From positions 1 through 64,000 of the forward strand of contig CAYXUU010000002.1 of NCBI GenBank assembly GCA_964468645.1: a stretch of DNA of 64,000 nt. Reading direction: 5' to 3'. This stretch comes from JAIOZK01 sp964468645 (lineage in GTDB: Bacteria; Bacteroidota; Bacteroidia; Bacteroidales; JAIOZK01). Shown one piece after another: positions 1-7,401 of the stretch. Each line of letters begins with the position of its first letter. Position 1 is the stretch's first letter. Under the pieces are notes generated by a model. It was given only the letters and a program-made list of their open reading frames with translations, searched no databases and was not told where the DNA came from. Both the position numbers and the translations under genes were made by a program.

Positions 1-150
1 TTGATCTTGTTCGATCTGCAATCAGTCCTGGATGTTCGATGTTCAGTGTTCAAAACAATCGTAATGAATGGCGAACATCGATTAACGATATGCGATTTCA
101 GATCTATTTGAAATCTTCAGATCTAGATGTAATCTGCCTATAATTCTATT

Positions 151-2730
151 TTACTGTCCTGAAACCAATTTCTCAAGTTTGCTTATTCGTTTTTCAAGGT
201 TTTTAATTTTTTCTTTTTGTTTGTTGATGATAATTTGCTGCTCGTAATTGGTTTTGTAATTATAACTCGATATTTCATCGGTAAGTAATGAGTTATCACC
301 AGCCAGTCCCGGGGGCATTGATTTTGGATCCAGTTCCACATCTCCACGTTCAGTTTTATAATCAAATGATCCGGGCAGTTTTTCTTTTGGTGGATGATCT
401 ATAATTTCATCTGTAAGTTTTCGGCCTGAAAAAGCAGAAGCCCCCTGGTTATGCAGGTCGTCGTAGTAAATGTCGTCCCAGGCATTTCCATCAGCACCCA
501 GGTCGGCGCCTTTAGGGAGCGTCGGCTCAATATTTCCCAATGATCCTAAACCATTAGCAGGACCACCTAATAGGGTACCCACAGAAACACTACCATTATC
601 ATGAACCTTCAATTTTGTGGCACCGTTAATCCTGACAATCAACCCATCTTCTCCGCTTGCAGAAGAAATATCCAATTTGGCAGATGGTGTGACAGTACCT
701 AATCCTGTTCTCCGAGAGTTAAAGTCACCATATATCAAAGGAGTAGTGTTGTTGTCATTATCTATATACAACTTGTTGTTTTCAGTAACACCATAACCTG
801 CTTTATACCCAATGAATACATTTCCACTGCCGCTTACATTGTTATTTCCCGCCATACGGCCAATGACCGTATTGGAATTTCCTGTTTCATTGTTATTCAA
901 AGCATAATCACCTACTGCAGTGTTGTCATCCCCAGTTGTATTTTCGCGGAGTGCACCAAATCCATTAGCAACATTATTATCTCCAGAAGTATTTGATAAA
1001 AGTGCCTGGCCACCCGTTGCAGTGTTATTCTGGCCTGTATTGTTGGATGGAAGAGAGCTGCCACGTAACGCGTTTGCACCTAACGCAGTATTGTATGTCA
1101 ATTGTCCTGAAGTCGGTTCATTATCGGCATAAAACATGGCATGGTAGCCTATAGCTGTATTATAACTGTGTGCTCTGTTATAGGAAAGAGATGCAACACC
1201 GATTGCAGTATTGTAATTACCTGATGTATTTGCATACAGGGCCTGGTCACCCACTGCTGTATTGTAACGACCAGTATTAATGGAAGCATTCGTGTTTCCC
1301 CGTAAAGCTTCAAAACCTACGGCAGTATTAAAAGTTTCCCGTCCGATGGTCCGGCTATCAGCATTAGTCATTGCTCTGTAGCCAATGGCCGTGCTTCGGC
1401 TGTTTCCCTTATTATCAGAAAGTGAATATACCCCCACAGCTGTATTGGAATCACCAGTGATACTTGAATGAAGGGCATAATGACCGACGGCTGTATTATG
1501 ATTCCCACTAATATTATCTTCAAGAGCTCCCATACCAGTTGCAGTATTATTTTCCCCTGTGGTATTATTATTAAGTGCTAAACAGCCAAAAGCCGTGTTG
1601 TAGAATCCGGTTGTATTATCTGTAAGGGCTTTAGAGCCGGCAGCAGTATTACAACTTCCTGTATTGTTCAATAGCGATTCATTACCATATGCAGTATTAT
1701 CCTGACCTGATATATTTGAATACATTGATTTATACCCGGTTGCAGTATTATTCCATCCAATTGTATTTGAATGTAAAGCTTTTGAACCTACAGCAGTATT
1801 TGCAGTTCCATGAAAAGGAGAACTTGCACTGGACCCATTGTAACATAGTGCTGAATCACCAATGGCAACCAGGTTTGAACGGTTACGGTTGAAATAGAGT
1901 GCCCTGTCGCCCATGACAGTATTATATGATCCGGTAGTATCCATATATGAAGCATAGTATCCAACAGCGACGGTATTGTTGCCTGATTTGCTATGGTAAA
2001 GAGCTTTATACCCTATGGCTGTATTAGCGTCTCCGTTTTCGTTTCCTAAAAGTGAGTAAGTACCAATAGCAGTATTGTAAGATCCTGAAGTATCCTGGTA
2101 TAAAACACCATTTCCAATTGCAGTATTGTGGGATCCATTTTTGTTCTCACGCAAAGCATTGTTGCCAATAGCCGTATTCAAGTCTCCCGTAGTATTGTTG
2201 TTTCCGGAATTCCTTCCAATAAAAATATTGCCGTTATTGGAAAGGTCATCGCTGGCTCCTGCACCTTCTCCAATAAAAACAGACCACCCGGTGTTTAAAA
2301 CCTCCATCTGCCCTTTGGTGGTAAACCGAAACCGTATTGTATCATAGGTACGAAGATCGAGTGCCTGGTTGTCGGTTGTACCAAGAAAATTTGTACCTGA
2401 GACCGTACCACTGTTTCCTGTTGTACTCCAGGCACTTGCTGAAGCTCCTCCGCCAAAAAGTTTTATCCAGTTTGGTCCTGCATTTCCGGAATTGTAATAA
2501 AAACCCGAATCAGCATTGGTCTGGTAAACCAGTAACCCGGTTGCAGGGCTTTGAATACCCATTCTTTCTACTTCAGTCATCCTGGGTATCAGCAGGCCTT
2601 TATTTGAAGATTTAACATCCAGCATGGATGTGAAGTGTCCGGTGCTACCGTCTTCGTTAATTGCAACCTGCGTGTGGCCGGTTGCTGTGCAAATGATTAT
2701 TGCAACCAGGATAATTACTAATTTTTTCAT
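151..2730 (-). CDS. Secreted fibre/adhesin-like protein with about 27 YadA-head-type (Hep_Hag) repeats
   Basis: The start is placed at the ATG giving MKKLVIILVAIIICTATGHTQ, a clear signal peptide; an in-frame upstream start would only prefix a charged extension. Residues about 25-95 form a leader module (AINEDGS, LDVKSSNKGLLIPRMT, GLLVYQT, FYYNSG) shared with other proteins of this window. Residues about 165-690 are about 27 degenerate copies of an NTAIGxxAL motif spaced mostly 20-25 residues, the pattern of trimeric autotransporter head beta-rolls. The last 35 residues are a predicted coiled coil (KQKEKIKNLEKRISKLEKLV). No YadA membrane anchor, S74 chaperone or T9SS sorting domain is visible, so how it is exported and held at the surface is unknown. 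A trimeric adhesive fibre is inferred from the repeat type. Its own gene, on the minus strand, has the kinase gene upstream of it. Confidence 0.85.
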   Translation of the reverse strand: MKKLVIILVAIIICTATGHTQVAINEDGSTGHFTSMLDVKSSNKGLLIPRMTEVERMGIQSPATGLLVYQTNADSGFYYNSGNAGPNWIKLFGGGASASAWSTTGNSGTVSGTNFLGTTDNQALDLRTYDTIRFRFTTKGQMEVLNTGWSVFIGEGAGASDDLSNNGNIFIGRNSGNNNTTGDLNTAIGNNALRENKNGSHNTAIGNGVLYQDTSGSYNTAIGTYSLLGNENGDANTAIGYKALYHSKSGNNTVAVGYYASYMDTTGSYNTVMGDRALYFNRNRSNLVAIGDSALCYNGSSASSPFHGTANTAVGSKALHSNTIGWNNTATGYKSMYSNISGQDNTAYGNESLLNNTGSCNTAAGSKALTDNTTGFYNTAFGCLALNNNTTGENNTATGMGALEDNISGNHNTAVGHYALHSSITGDSNTAVGVYSLSDNKGNSRSTAIGYRAMTNADSRTIGRETFNTAVGFEALRGNTNASINTGRYNTAVGDQALYANTSGNYNTAIGVASLSYNRAHSYNTAIGYHAMFYADNEPTSGQLTYNTALGANALRGSSLPSNNTGQNNTATGGQALLSNTSGDNNVANGFGALRENTTGDDNTAVGDYALNNNETGNSNTVIGRMAGNNNVSGSGNVFIGYKAGYGVTENNKLYIDNDNNTTPLIYGDFNSRRTGLGTVTPSAKLDISSASGEDGLIVRINGATKLKVHDNGSVSVGTLLGGPANGLGSLGNIEPTLPKGADLGADGNAWDDIYYDDLHNQGASAFSGRKLTDEIIDHPPKEKLPGSFDYKTERGDVELDPKSMPPGLAGDNSLLTDEISSYNYKTNYEQQIIINKQKEKIKNLEKRISKLEKLVSGQ

Positions 2731-2994
2731 CGGTTTAAGTTTAAGACTCACAGTTATGTTTAGCTTGATATCTAAAGTTACAAATCAAATGTAGCCAAAA
2801 CAACCTATAATTAGAATTTGACGGACTGGTAAAGAATTCTGCTGGTGCAGGTTAGAATTTGGTAAAAGGAAAAAGGCATGAATGTTTGGAAGAGCGTTAA
2901 GATTGTCGATTGTCAACGTTCGATTGAATAAGTATAATCTAAAATCGTAATATCAACTATCGTCAGATTTATATCTCTCTCTGAATAAGGTTCA

Positions 2995-5055
2995 TTAGGT
3001 TACCATCTTTGGAAGTGTAATGACAACGCTGGTCCCTGTGGCATTACCAGTATCATACAGGTCGGTTATTTCATACCTTATTGCTGATTTTGATTTTCTG
3101 TTTAATTCTTCCAGTCTTTCACCGGTGATCTGCATACCAAGTGAATGGTGGTCTTCATCCTTGCTTAGCAGTGATGCTTTTCTGCCAATACCATTATCGA
3201 TAACAGTGCATTTTAACAGATCATGTTCAATCTGGAAATTGATATCAAGTAAACGATTATCCTTTTTTTTCCTGAGTCCGTGTTTAATTGCATTTTCAAC
3301 AAATGGTTGAATGATGATGGGGGGTACCATCGTTGTTTCGATGTCGATATTTTCATCAATATGAATACTGTAGCTGATATCGTTGTTAAACCTGATGGTT
3401 TCGAGTTCAATATAAAGCTCAAGGCTGCTTATTTCTGCCTCCAGGGAAATAAGGTCCTCCCTGGTATGTTCCATAACATCCCTTGTAAGTTTCCCAAACT
3501 TTGAAAGATAAGTCATTGCTTTAAATGGCTCGTTCGATGATATGAAGCTTTGTATTGAATTAAGTGAATTGAAAATGAAATGGGGATTCATTTGTGATCT
3601 GAGCAATTTGCCTTCGGTTTCAAGTTTTTCTTTTTCAAGTCTGTTTCGAAGGTTCTGCTGTTTCAACCTGTACCTGCTGAAGATCAATATGGCCACAATA
3701 AGAATCAGTAGGATAGTACCAGCCAGGGCATATTGAAGGGCTCTTTGCCTATGTAACTCCGCATCCTGCAACTCTTTTTCTTTTGTAAGCAGCAGTATCT
3801 CATTTTCTTTCTTTTCTGTCTGGTATTTTGTTTCTATATCACTAAGCTGTTTTTGTTTCTCTATATCGAAAACACTGTCTTTTAAAGCATGATAACTATC
3901 ACTAAAATAGAGGGCCTGATCCAGTTTTCCGGTAGCTTTGTTCAACTTATACAGGTTTTTGTAAAGCTTTGTCACCGTTTCCGCTGAACCCCCTTTTTGA
4001 ATTAAGTGTAAACCCTCTTGAAAATAATTATTCGCTTCATCATAGTTTCTTATTTCATAATAAACTTCCCCAATATCGTTAACCAACCTGATTTGCTCAT
4101 CAATAAGTTTACTTTCTACAGCTAGTTTTAGGCCTTCAAAATACATTTCAAGGGCCTTATTGTATTGCTCACGAACCAGATGCAAAGAGCCAATATTATT
4201 ATAGCTAATCACCAACTTGTTTGCATCACCAATTTCTTTTTTGAGATTTAGCGAAAGGTTATAGTAGTACTCAGCAGAATCAAGCATATCCATTTTTTTA
4301 TATATCAGCCCAATATTATTGTAAGAAGATGCTGCATCCCGTTTATTACTCTCAACGTTGATTGCGGCCAGGGATTTACGCTGGTAGTACAGTGCTTTTT
4401 CATACTCCTCCATCATTCCAAAAGTAATTGACAGGGTATTTAGAATATCGTTTACCTCGATGCTATAACTGCTATTCTCTGCAATTTCAAGAGCTGCCAA
4501 TGAAGCTTCAACAGACTTATCAAACCTCATTGCACTATTATAGGCACTGGCGGTGCTTGTCAGAACATCAACCATACCAAGACTGTCACCGGACAATCTT
4601 GCCAGCATAAATGCCTTCTGGTAATAGTCATGGGCCTGCGTGTAAAATCCCTTGTCCTGAAAAGAGATGCCAATATTTCGTAAGGTTAAAATAGTCCTTG
4701 TGGTATCCATTTTCTTCTGTGTAAATTCTAGCACACGTTTATAATAACAGATTGCCGAATCAGGCTTCCCCAGGAAATGATATGCAATACCAAGAATGTT
4801 CAATGCATCAGCCAGGGCCGCATCATCACCCGATAGTTCAGCGAAATACTTCGATTTTAATGCATAGTTATAGTAATCAGAAATCGAAATCCCATAATAA
4901 CTATCAGCAACATCAGCATATATCCTGGCTTTTTTTAGCTCGCTGGCTGTATCAGCAACTTTAAGCAAACTGTCAACATTAATGTTTTGAGATAATACTA
5001 AACCTGAGAGACATAACAGGTTTAGCACAATGGTCATTAGAAGCTTATTATTCAT
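2995..5055 (-). CDS. TPR-domain sensor histidine kinase (LytS/His_kinase type)
   Basis: The protein begins with a signal peptide (MNNKLLMTIVLNLLCLSGLVLSQ), followed by about seven tetratricopeptide repeats (residues about 30-400, with recurring YNNIG and Y..AL patterns), a coiled coil, and a transmembrane helix near residue 445-465. The His_kinase domain follows, with the phosphoacceptor His at about residue 492 in MNPHFIFNSLNSIQSF, then a GHKL ATPase domain with PFVENAIKHG (N box) and DNGIGR. This is the Bacteroidota type in which periplasmic TPRs sense an unknown signal and pass phosphate to a LytTR regulator. The cognate regulator is very probably the divergent gene that begins 165 bp away. 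Family assignment is secure; the signal and targets are not known, though the surrounding surface-protein genes are obvious candidates. Confidence 0.93.
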   Translation of the reverse strand: MNNKLLMTIVLNLLCLSGLVLSQNINVDSLLKVADTASELKKARIYADVADSYYGISISDYYNYALKSKYFAELSGDDAALADALNILGIAYHFLGKPDSAICYYKRVLEFTQKKMDTTRTILTLRNIGISFQDKGFYTQAHDYYQKAFMLARLSGDSLGMVDVLTSTASAYNSAMRFDKSVEASLAALEIAENSSYSIEVNDILNTLSITFGMMEEYEKALYYQRKSLAAINVESNKRDAASSYNNIGLIYKKMDMLDSAEYYYNLSLNLKKEIGDANKLVISYNNIGSLHLVREQYNKALEMYFEGLKLAVESKLIDEQIRLVNDIGEVYYEIRNYDEANNYFQEGLHLIQKGGSAETVTKLYKNLYKLNKATGKLDQALYFSDSYHALKDSVFDIEKQKQLSDIETKYQTEKKENEILLLTKEKELQDAELHRQRALQYALAGTILLILIVAILIFSRYRLKQQNLRNRLEKEKLETEGKLLRSQMNPHFIFNSLNSIQSFISSNEPFKAMTYLSKFGKLTRDVMEHTREDLISLEAEISSLELYIELETIRFNNDISYSIHIDENIDIETTMVPPIIIQPFVENAIKHGLRKKKDNRLLDINFQIEHDLLKCTVIDNGIGRKASLLSKDEDHHSLGMQITGERLEELNRKSKSAIRYEITDLYDTGNATGTSVVITLPKMVT

Positions 5056-5110
5056 TGCCAGGAAATTCTACATTAGTAAAGATAAACAATCCTTGAATAT
5101 AAAAAAAGTA

Positions 5111-5185
5111 ACCGGGTGACCGGACTTATGGATTGCAAGTTTGTTTTTGGGAACAAAATACGCTGAGTAAAGAATGTCACCCGGT
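5111..5185. promoter_or_regulatory. Candidate operator: 10-bp inverted repeat between divergent kinase and regulator
   Basis: ACCGGGTGAC (5111-5120) and GTCACCCGGT (5176-5185) are perfect reverse complements 55 bp apart, in the 165-bp gap between the kinase and regulator start codons. The right half lies about 21 bp upstream of a TATTTTTG box. This fits a site bound by the adjacent LytTR regulator or another dimeric factor, but LytTR sites are usually direct repeats, so the call is inference. Confidence 0.35.
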
Positions 5186-5206
5186 GTCTTTGTAGATCAG
5201 TTTTCG

Positions 5207-5214
5207 TATTTTTG
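5207..5214 (+). promoter_or_regulatory. Candidate Bacteroidota -7 box (TATTTTTG) for the LytTR regulator
   Basis: TATTTTTG matches the TAnnTTTG consensus of the Bacteroidota primary sigma factor. It ends only 6 bp before the ATG at 5221, so if used the transcript would start at or near the first codon and be leaderless. A TTTG at 5189-5192 is present but at 14-nt spacing, shorter than the usual 19-21, so the assignment is weak. Confidence 0.3.
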
Positions 5215-5220
5215 CATTAC

Positions 5221-5955
5221 ATGATCAGGTCAGTAATCATAGATGATGAACCGGAAAGCCGGACTGCAGTTTACAATATATTAACAAACTATTGTAAAGA
5301 TGTAAAAATACTGGGAGAAGCCAGTGATGTGGCCTCAGGGATTAAAACAATCAAAGGGCACCAGCCTGATGTTGTTTTTCTCGATATCCAGATGCCCGAT
5401 GGCAGTGGCTTTAACCTGCTGGAAAGTTTTACTGATATTAAATTTCATGTGGTGTTCATTACATCTTTCGACAGGTATGCAATTAAAGCTATCAAATTCA
5501 GCGCGATAGATTATTTGCTTAAACCAATCGATCCCGGGCAACTCATAGATGCCGTTGATAAAGTAAGAAACCTGTTACCGGTAAAAGCCCAATTACCTGA
5601 GCGAGTATCCACTTTACTTGACAATAAGCAAAAGATTACCCGAATCGCACTGCCAACTACCAGTGGGTATTCCTTTGTAAAGATCAGGGATATTGTCCGG
5701 TGTGAGGCGGATAATAATTACACAAATTTTTTCATAAATGAAGGTGGTAAGTTCTTAGTAACCCGTACACTCAAAGAATATGAGAACTTGCTCAAGGATG
5801 ATTCCTTTGTACGGGTACACCAGTCACATTTAATAAATCTTGATTTTGTTGCCCGGTATATCAAAGGCGAGGGTGGTACGGTTATCATGGAAGACGGCTC
5901 TGAAGTAGAGGTATCCAGAAGACAAAAAGAGAGATTCCTTAAGCGGATGCTCTAA
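5221..5955 (+). CDS. LytTR family response regulator
   Basis: The ATG giving MIRSVIIDDEPESR is preferred to an upstream TTG because receiver domains begin at exactly this point. The receiver domain (residues 1-120) has the acidic pair D8-D9, phosphoacceptor D55 in VVFLDIQMPDG, the Thr/Ser position in VVFITSF and the conserved Lys in YLLKPID. A LytTR DNA-binding domain follows (residues about 140-244) with the characteristic IVRCEADNNYTNFF, FVRVHQSHLIN and VEVSRRQKERFL segments. It is transcribed away from the TPR kinase, and the two form a typical LytS/LytR-like pair. Such pairs often control surface or cell-envelope genes; here fibre genes lie on both sides, which suggests but does not prove local targets. 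Confidence 0.95.
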   Translation: MIRSVIIDDEPESRTAVYNILTNYCKDVKILGEASDVASGIKTIKGHQPDVVFLDIQMPDGSGFNLLESFTDIKFHVVFITSFDRYAIKAIKFSAIDYLLKPIDPGQLIDAVDKVRNLLPVKAQLPERVSTLLDNKQKITRIALPTTSGYSFVKIRDIVRCEADNNYTNFFINEGGKFLVTRTLKEYENLLKDDSFVRVHQSHLINLDFVARYIKGEGGTVIMEDGSEVEVSRRQKERFLKRML

Positions 5956-5977
5956 AAAATAGGCACATGTGAAATGA

Positions 5978-6166
5978 GCCAGTAAATATTCAACCAGCAT
6001 CAACAATGTTGTTTATGGCGCCGCCAGTTTTGTCATTGAAGGATTCTACATCACCGAAAGCAATAAATGTGTGGGTACCTCACCAACCATTCTTTATAAG
6101 ATCATTACTACATCAAGTGATATGTATGACTTTGGCATTAAAATACAGGGCGCCTGTCAGCCATAA
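5978..6166 (+). pseudogene. Possible coding remnant without start codon, 62 codons
   Basis: After the regulator stop there is an open frame with coding-like composition, reading ...VVYGAASFVIEGFYITESN and then KCVGTSPTILYKIITTSS, ending GACQP and TAA at 6164-6166. It has no ATG near its start and follows a TGA in the same frame. It looks like the C-terminal end of a decayed secreted protein. I do not recognise the family, and it could be chance. Confidence 0.25.
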
Positions 6167-6211
6167 TTATTGAACTTTATTTCTATGTGATAGTTTTCCG
6201 TTGGCCTACGA

Positions 6212-7105
6212 TCAATCCCGAAGACAGCGTACAGATAAACCCATTGTTTTAAACTGGGTCTGCGCACCCAGGGCAGTATTATTGTGGAAAAGCATATATT
6301 GCCATGCAAGTAAATTGTTAGCATCCTGTGTTGAAGACCAAAAATGGGCAATAAGCTTAAGAAGTTCAAAATAACCGGCATTATGCCTGTGTCCACCGCC
6401 AAGACCAGTAAAACCGCTGGTATTGTTTGCTCCTGAATTTGGAGGAAACCAGAAGCCAAAACCTGTTTGTTTCATTTGTGCTCCTGCCGGGCCAAAGCCG
6501 CCAAGTGTTGTTGCCAGTGCTATCCATTCAATATCCTCCGGAAGATGCCACCCGGCAGGACATATGCCCTGGATTCCTGGTATTATTGAATTTTGCATCA
6601 TCTCATCCCACTGGTACAATCCGCCAAGAGTATCACAATTTACATCCAGGTCCTGGTAACAATATTTCTCTATTACCGGGTCGGCTGGATTTTGCTCAAA
6701 TATCCCCGGAATCATTGTACCTACGTTGAGGTTTTCAGCCATCCAGCACTGTATTCCTATAAGTTTGGTAGAATATGCTTTTCCATCACGTGAATCGAAT
6801 AATGGTGTACCACAGGCAGCCTGTATTGTCCCGGCACCAAAATCAAGTGATTTCCATTCATTCGCTCTTTCTACGTACACATAAAACTTTTCATCAGTTG
6901 TACAAAAAACCAATAACCCATCGGCCGGGCTAGTTAAGGCTTCAATCTGGATTTGTGCTAACCGCGGCACCAATAATCCTTTATCCGTTGATTTAACATC
7001 CAGTATGGCTGTGGTATCAGGTGAGCTTCCATCGGTATTGATAGCTATCTGTCCATAAGCAGATATACTCATAAAGATGATAAATAGCATAATTGCTGTT
7101 TTCAT
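6212..7105 (-). CDS. Secreted FISUMP-domain protein with shared fibre leader module
   Basis: The protein has a signal peptide (MKTAIMLFIIFMSISAYGQ), then the leader module seen in neighbouring fibres (AINTDGS, LDVKSTDKGLLVPRL, GLLVFCTTDEKFYVY). From about residue 100 to the end it matches the Fibrobacter succinogenes major paralogous domain: YSTKLIGIQCWMAENLNVG, ICPAGWHLPEDIEW, FWSSTQDANN and a C-terminal SVRCLRD. The domain is common in secreted and surface proteins of Bacteroidota and Fibrobacteres and resembles a C-type-lectin-like fold; its role is undefined. Several Cys residues could form disulphides. It lies in the same orientation as the S74 fibre gene upstream, separated by 296 bp, in which I see only AT-rich DNA and a TTTCAGATCTAT motif also present near position 97-110. 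Confidence 0.88.
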   Translation of the reverse strand: MKTAIMLFIIFMSISAYGQIAINTDGSSPDTTAILDVKSTDKGLLVPRLAQIQIEALTSPADGLLVFCTTDEKFYVYVERANEWKSLDFGAGTIQAACGTPLFDSRDGKAYSTKLIGIQCWMAENLNVGTMIPGIFEQNPADPVIEKYCYQDLDVNCDTLGGLYQWDEMMQNSIIPGIQGICPAGWHLPEDIEWIALATTLGGFGPAGAQMKQTGFGFWFPPNSGANNTSGFTGLGGGHRHNAGYFELLKLIAHFWSSTQDANNLLAWQYMLFHNNTALGAQTQFKTMGLSVRCLRD

Positions 7106-7401
7106 GATGAACGGGTTTTTTTCAAACCAATTGAAAACAAATATTTGAAATTACGGATTGTATGTCAAACATACACAGCCTTAACATTTCTGACACAATC
7201 CCGCTACAACAGATTACAACCCCGGCAAATATGAAGCATTTAATTTCTTCATAGCATTACTTAGTATCACCAGAGGCAGGGATATTCGATTTCTGAAGTA
7301 TTTGAAGATTTCAGATCTATCTGTGGACTGCAAATACTGTCTGGGTCCTATGCAATTTGGAATTTGAAATCTGGAATCTGGAATTAAACATTAACGGTTC
7401 C

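Noticed and set aside
1..150. Left-edge region with GTTCGATGTTC-type repeats as a regulatory array
   Set aside because: Similar GTTC-rich stretches occur at 13795-13835 and 21935-21960 without a consistent unit or gene association; treated as low-complexity filler.
850..2200. Regularly spaced repeats at DNA level that could suggest a CRISPR array
   Set aside because: The repeats are degenerate, about 60-75 bp, in frame with and explained by protein beta-roll repeats. No unique spacers are present.
920..2615. Several open frames on the plus strand inside the fibre gene (920-1132, 1689-1892, 2126-2347, 2337-2615)
   Set aside because: They are shadows of the repetitive minus-strand gene: no start context, no coherent domains, and composition set by the repeats.
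6157..6459. Minus-strand frame overlapping the end of the FISUMP gene
   Set aside because: It is an alternative frame of the FISUMP gene, which has clear domain support.
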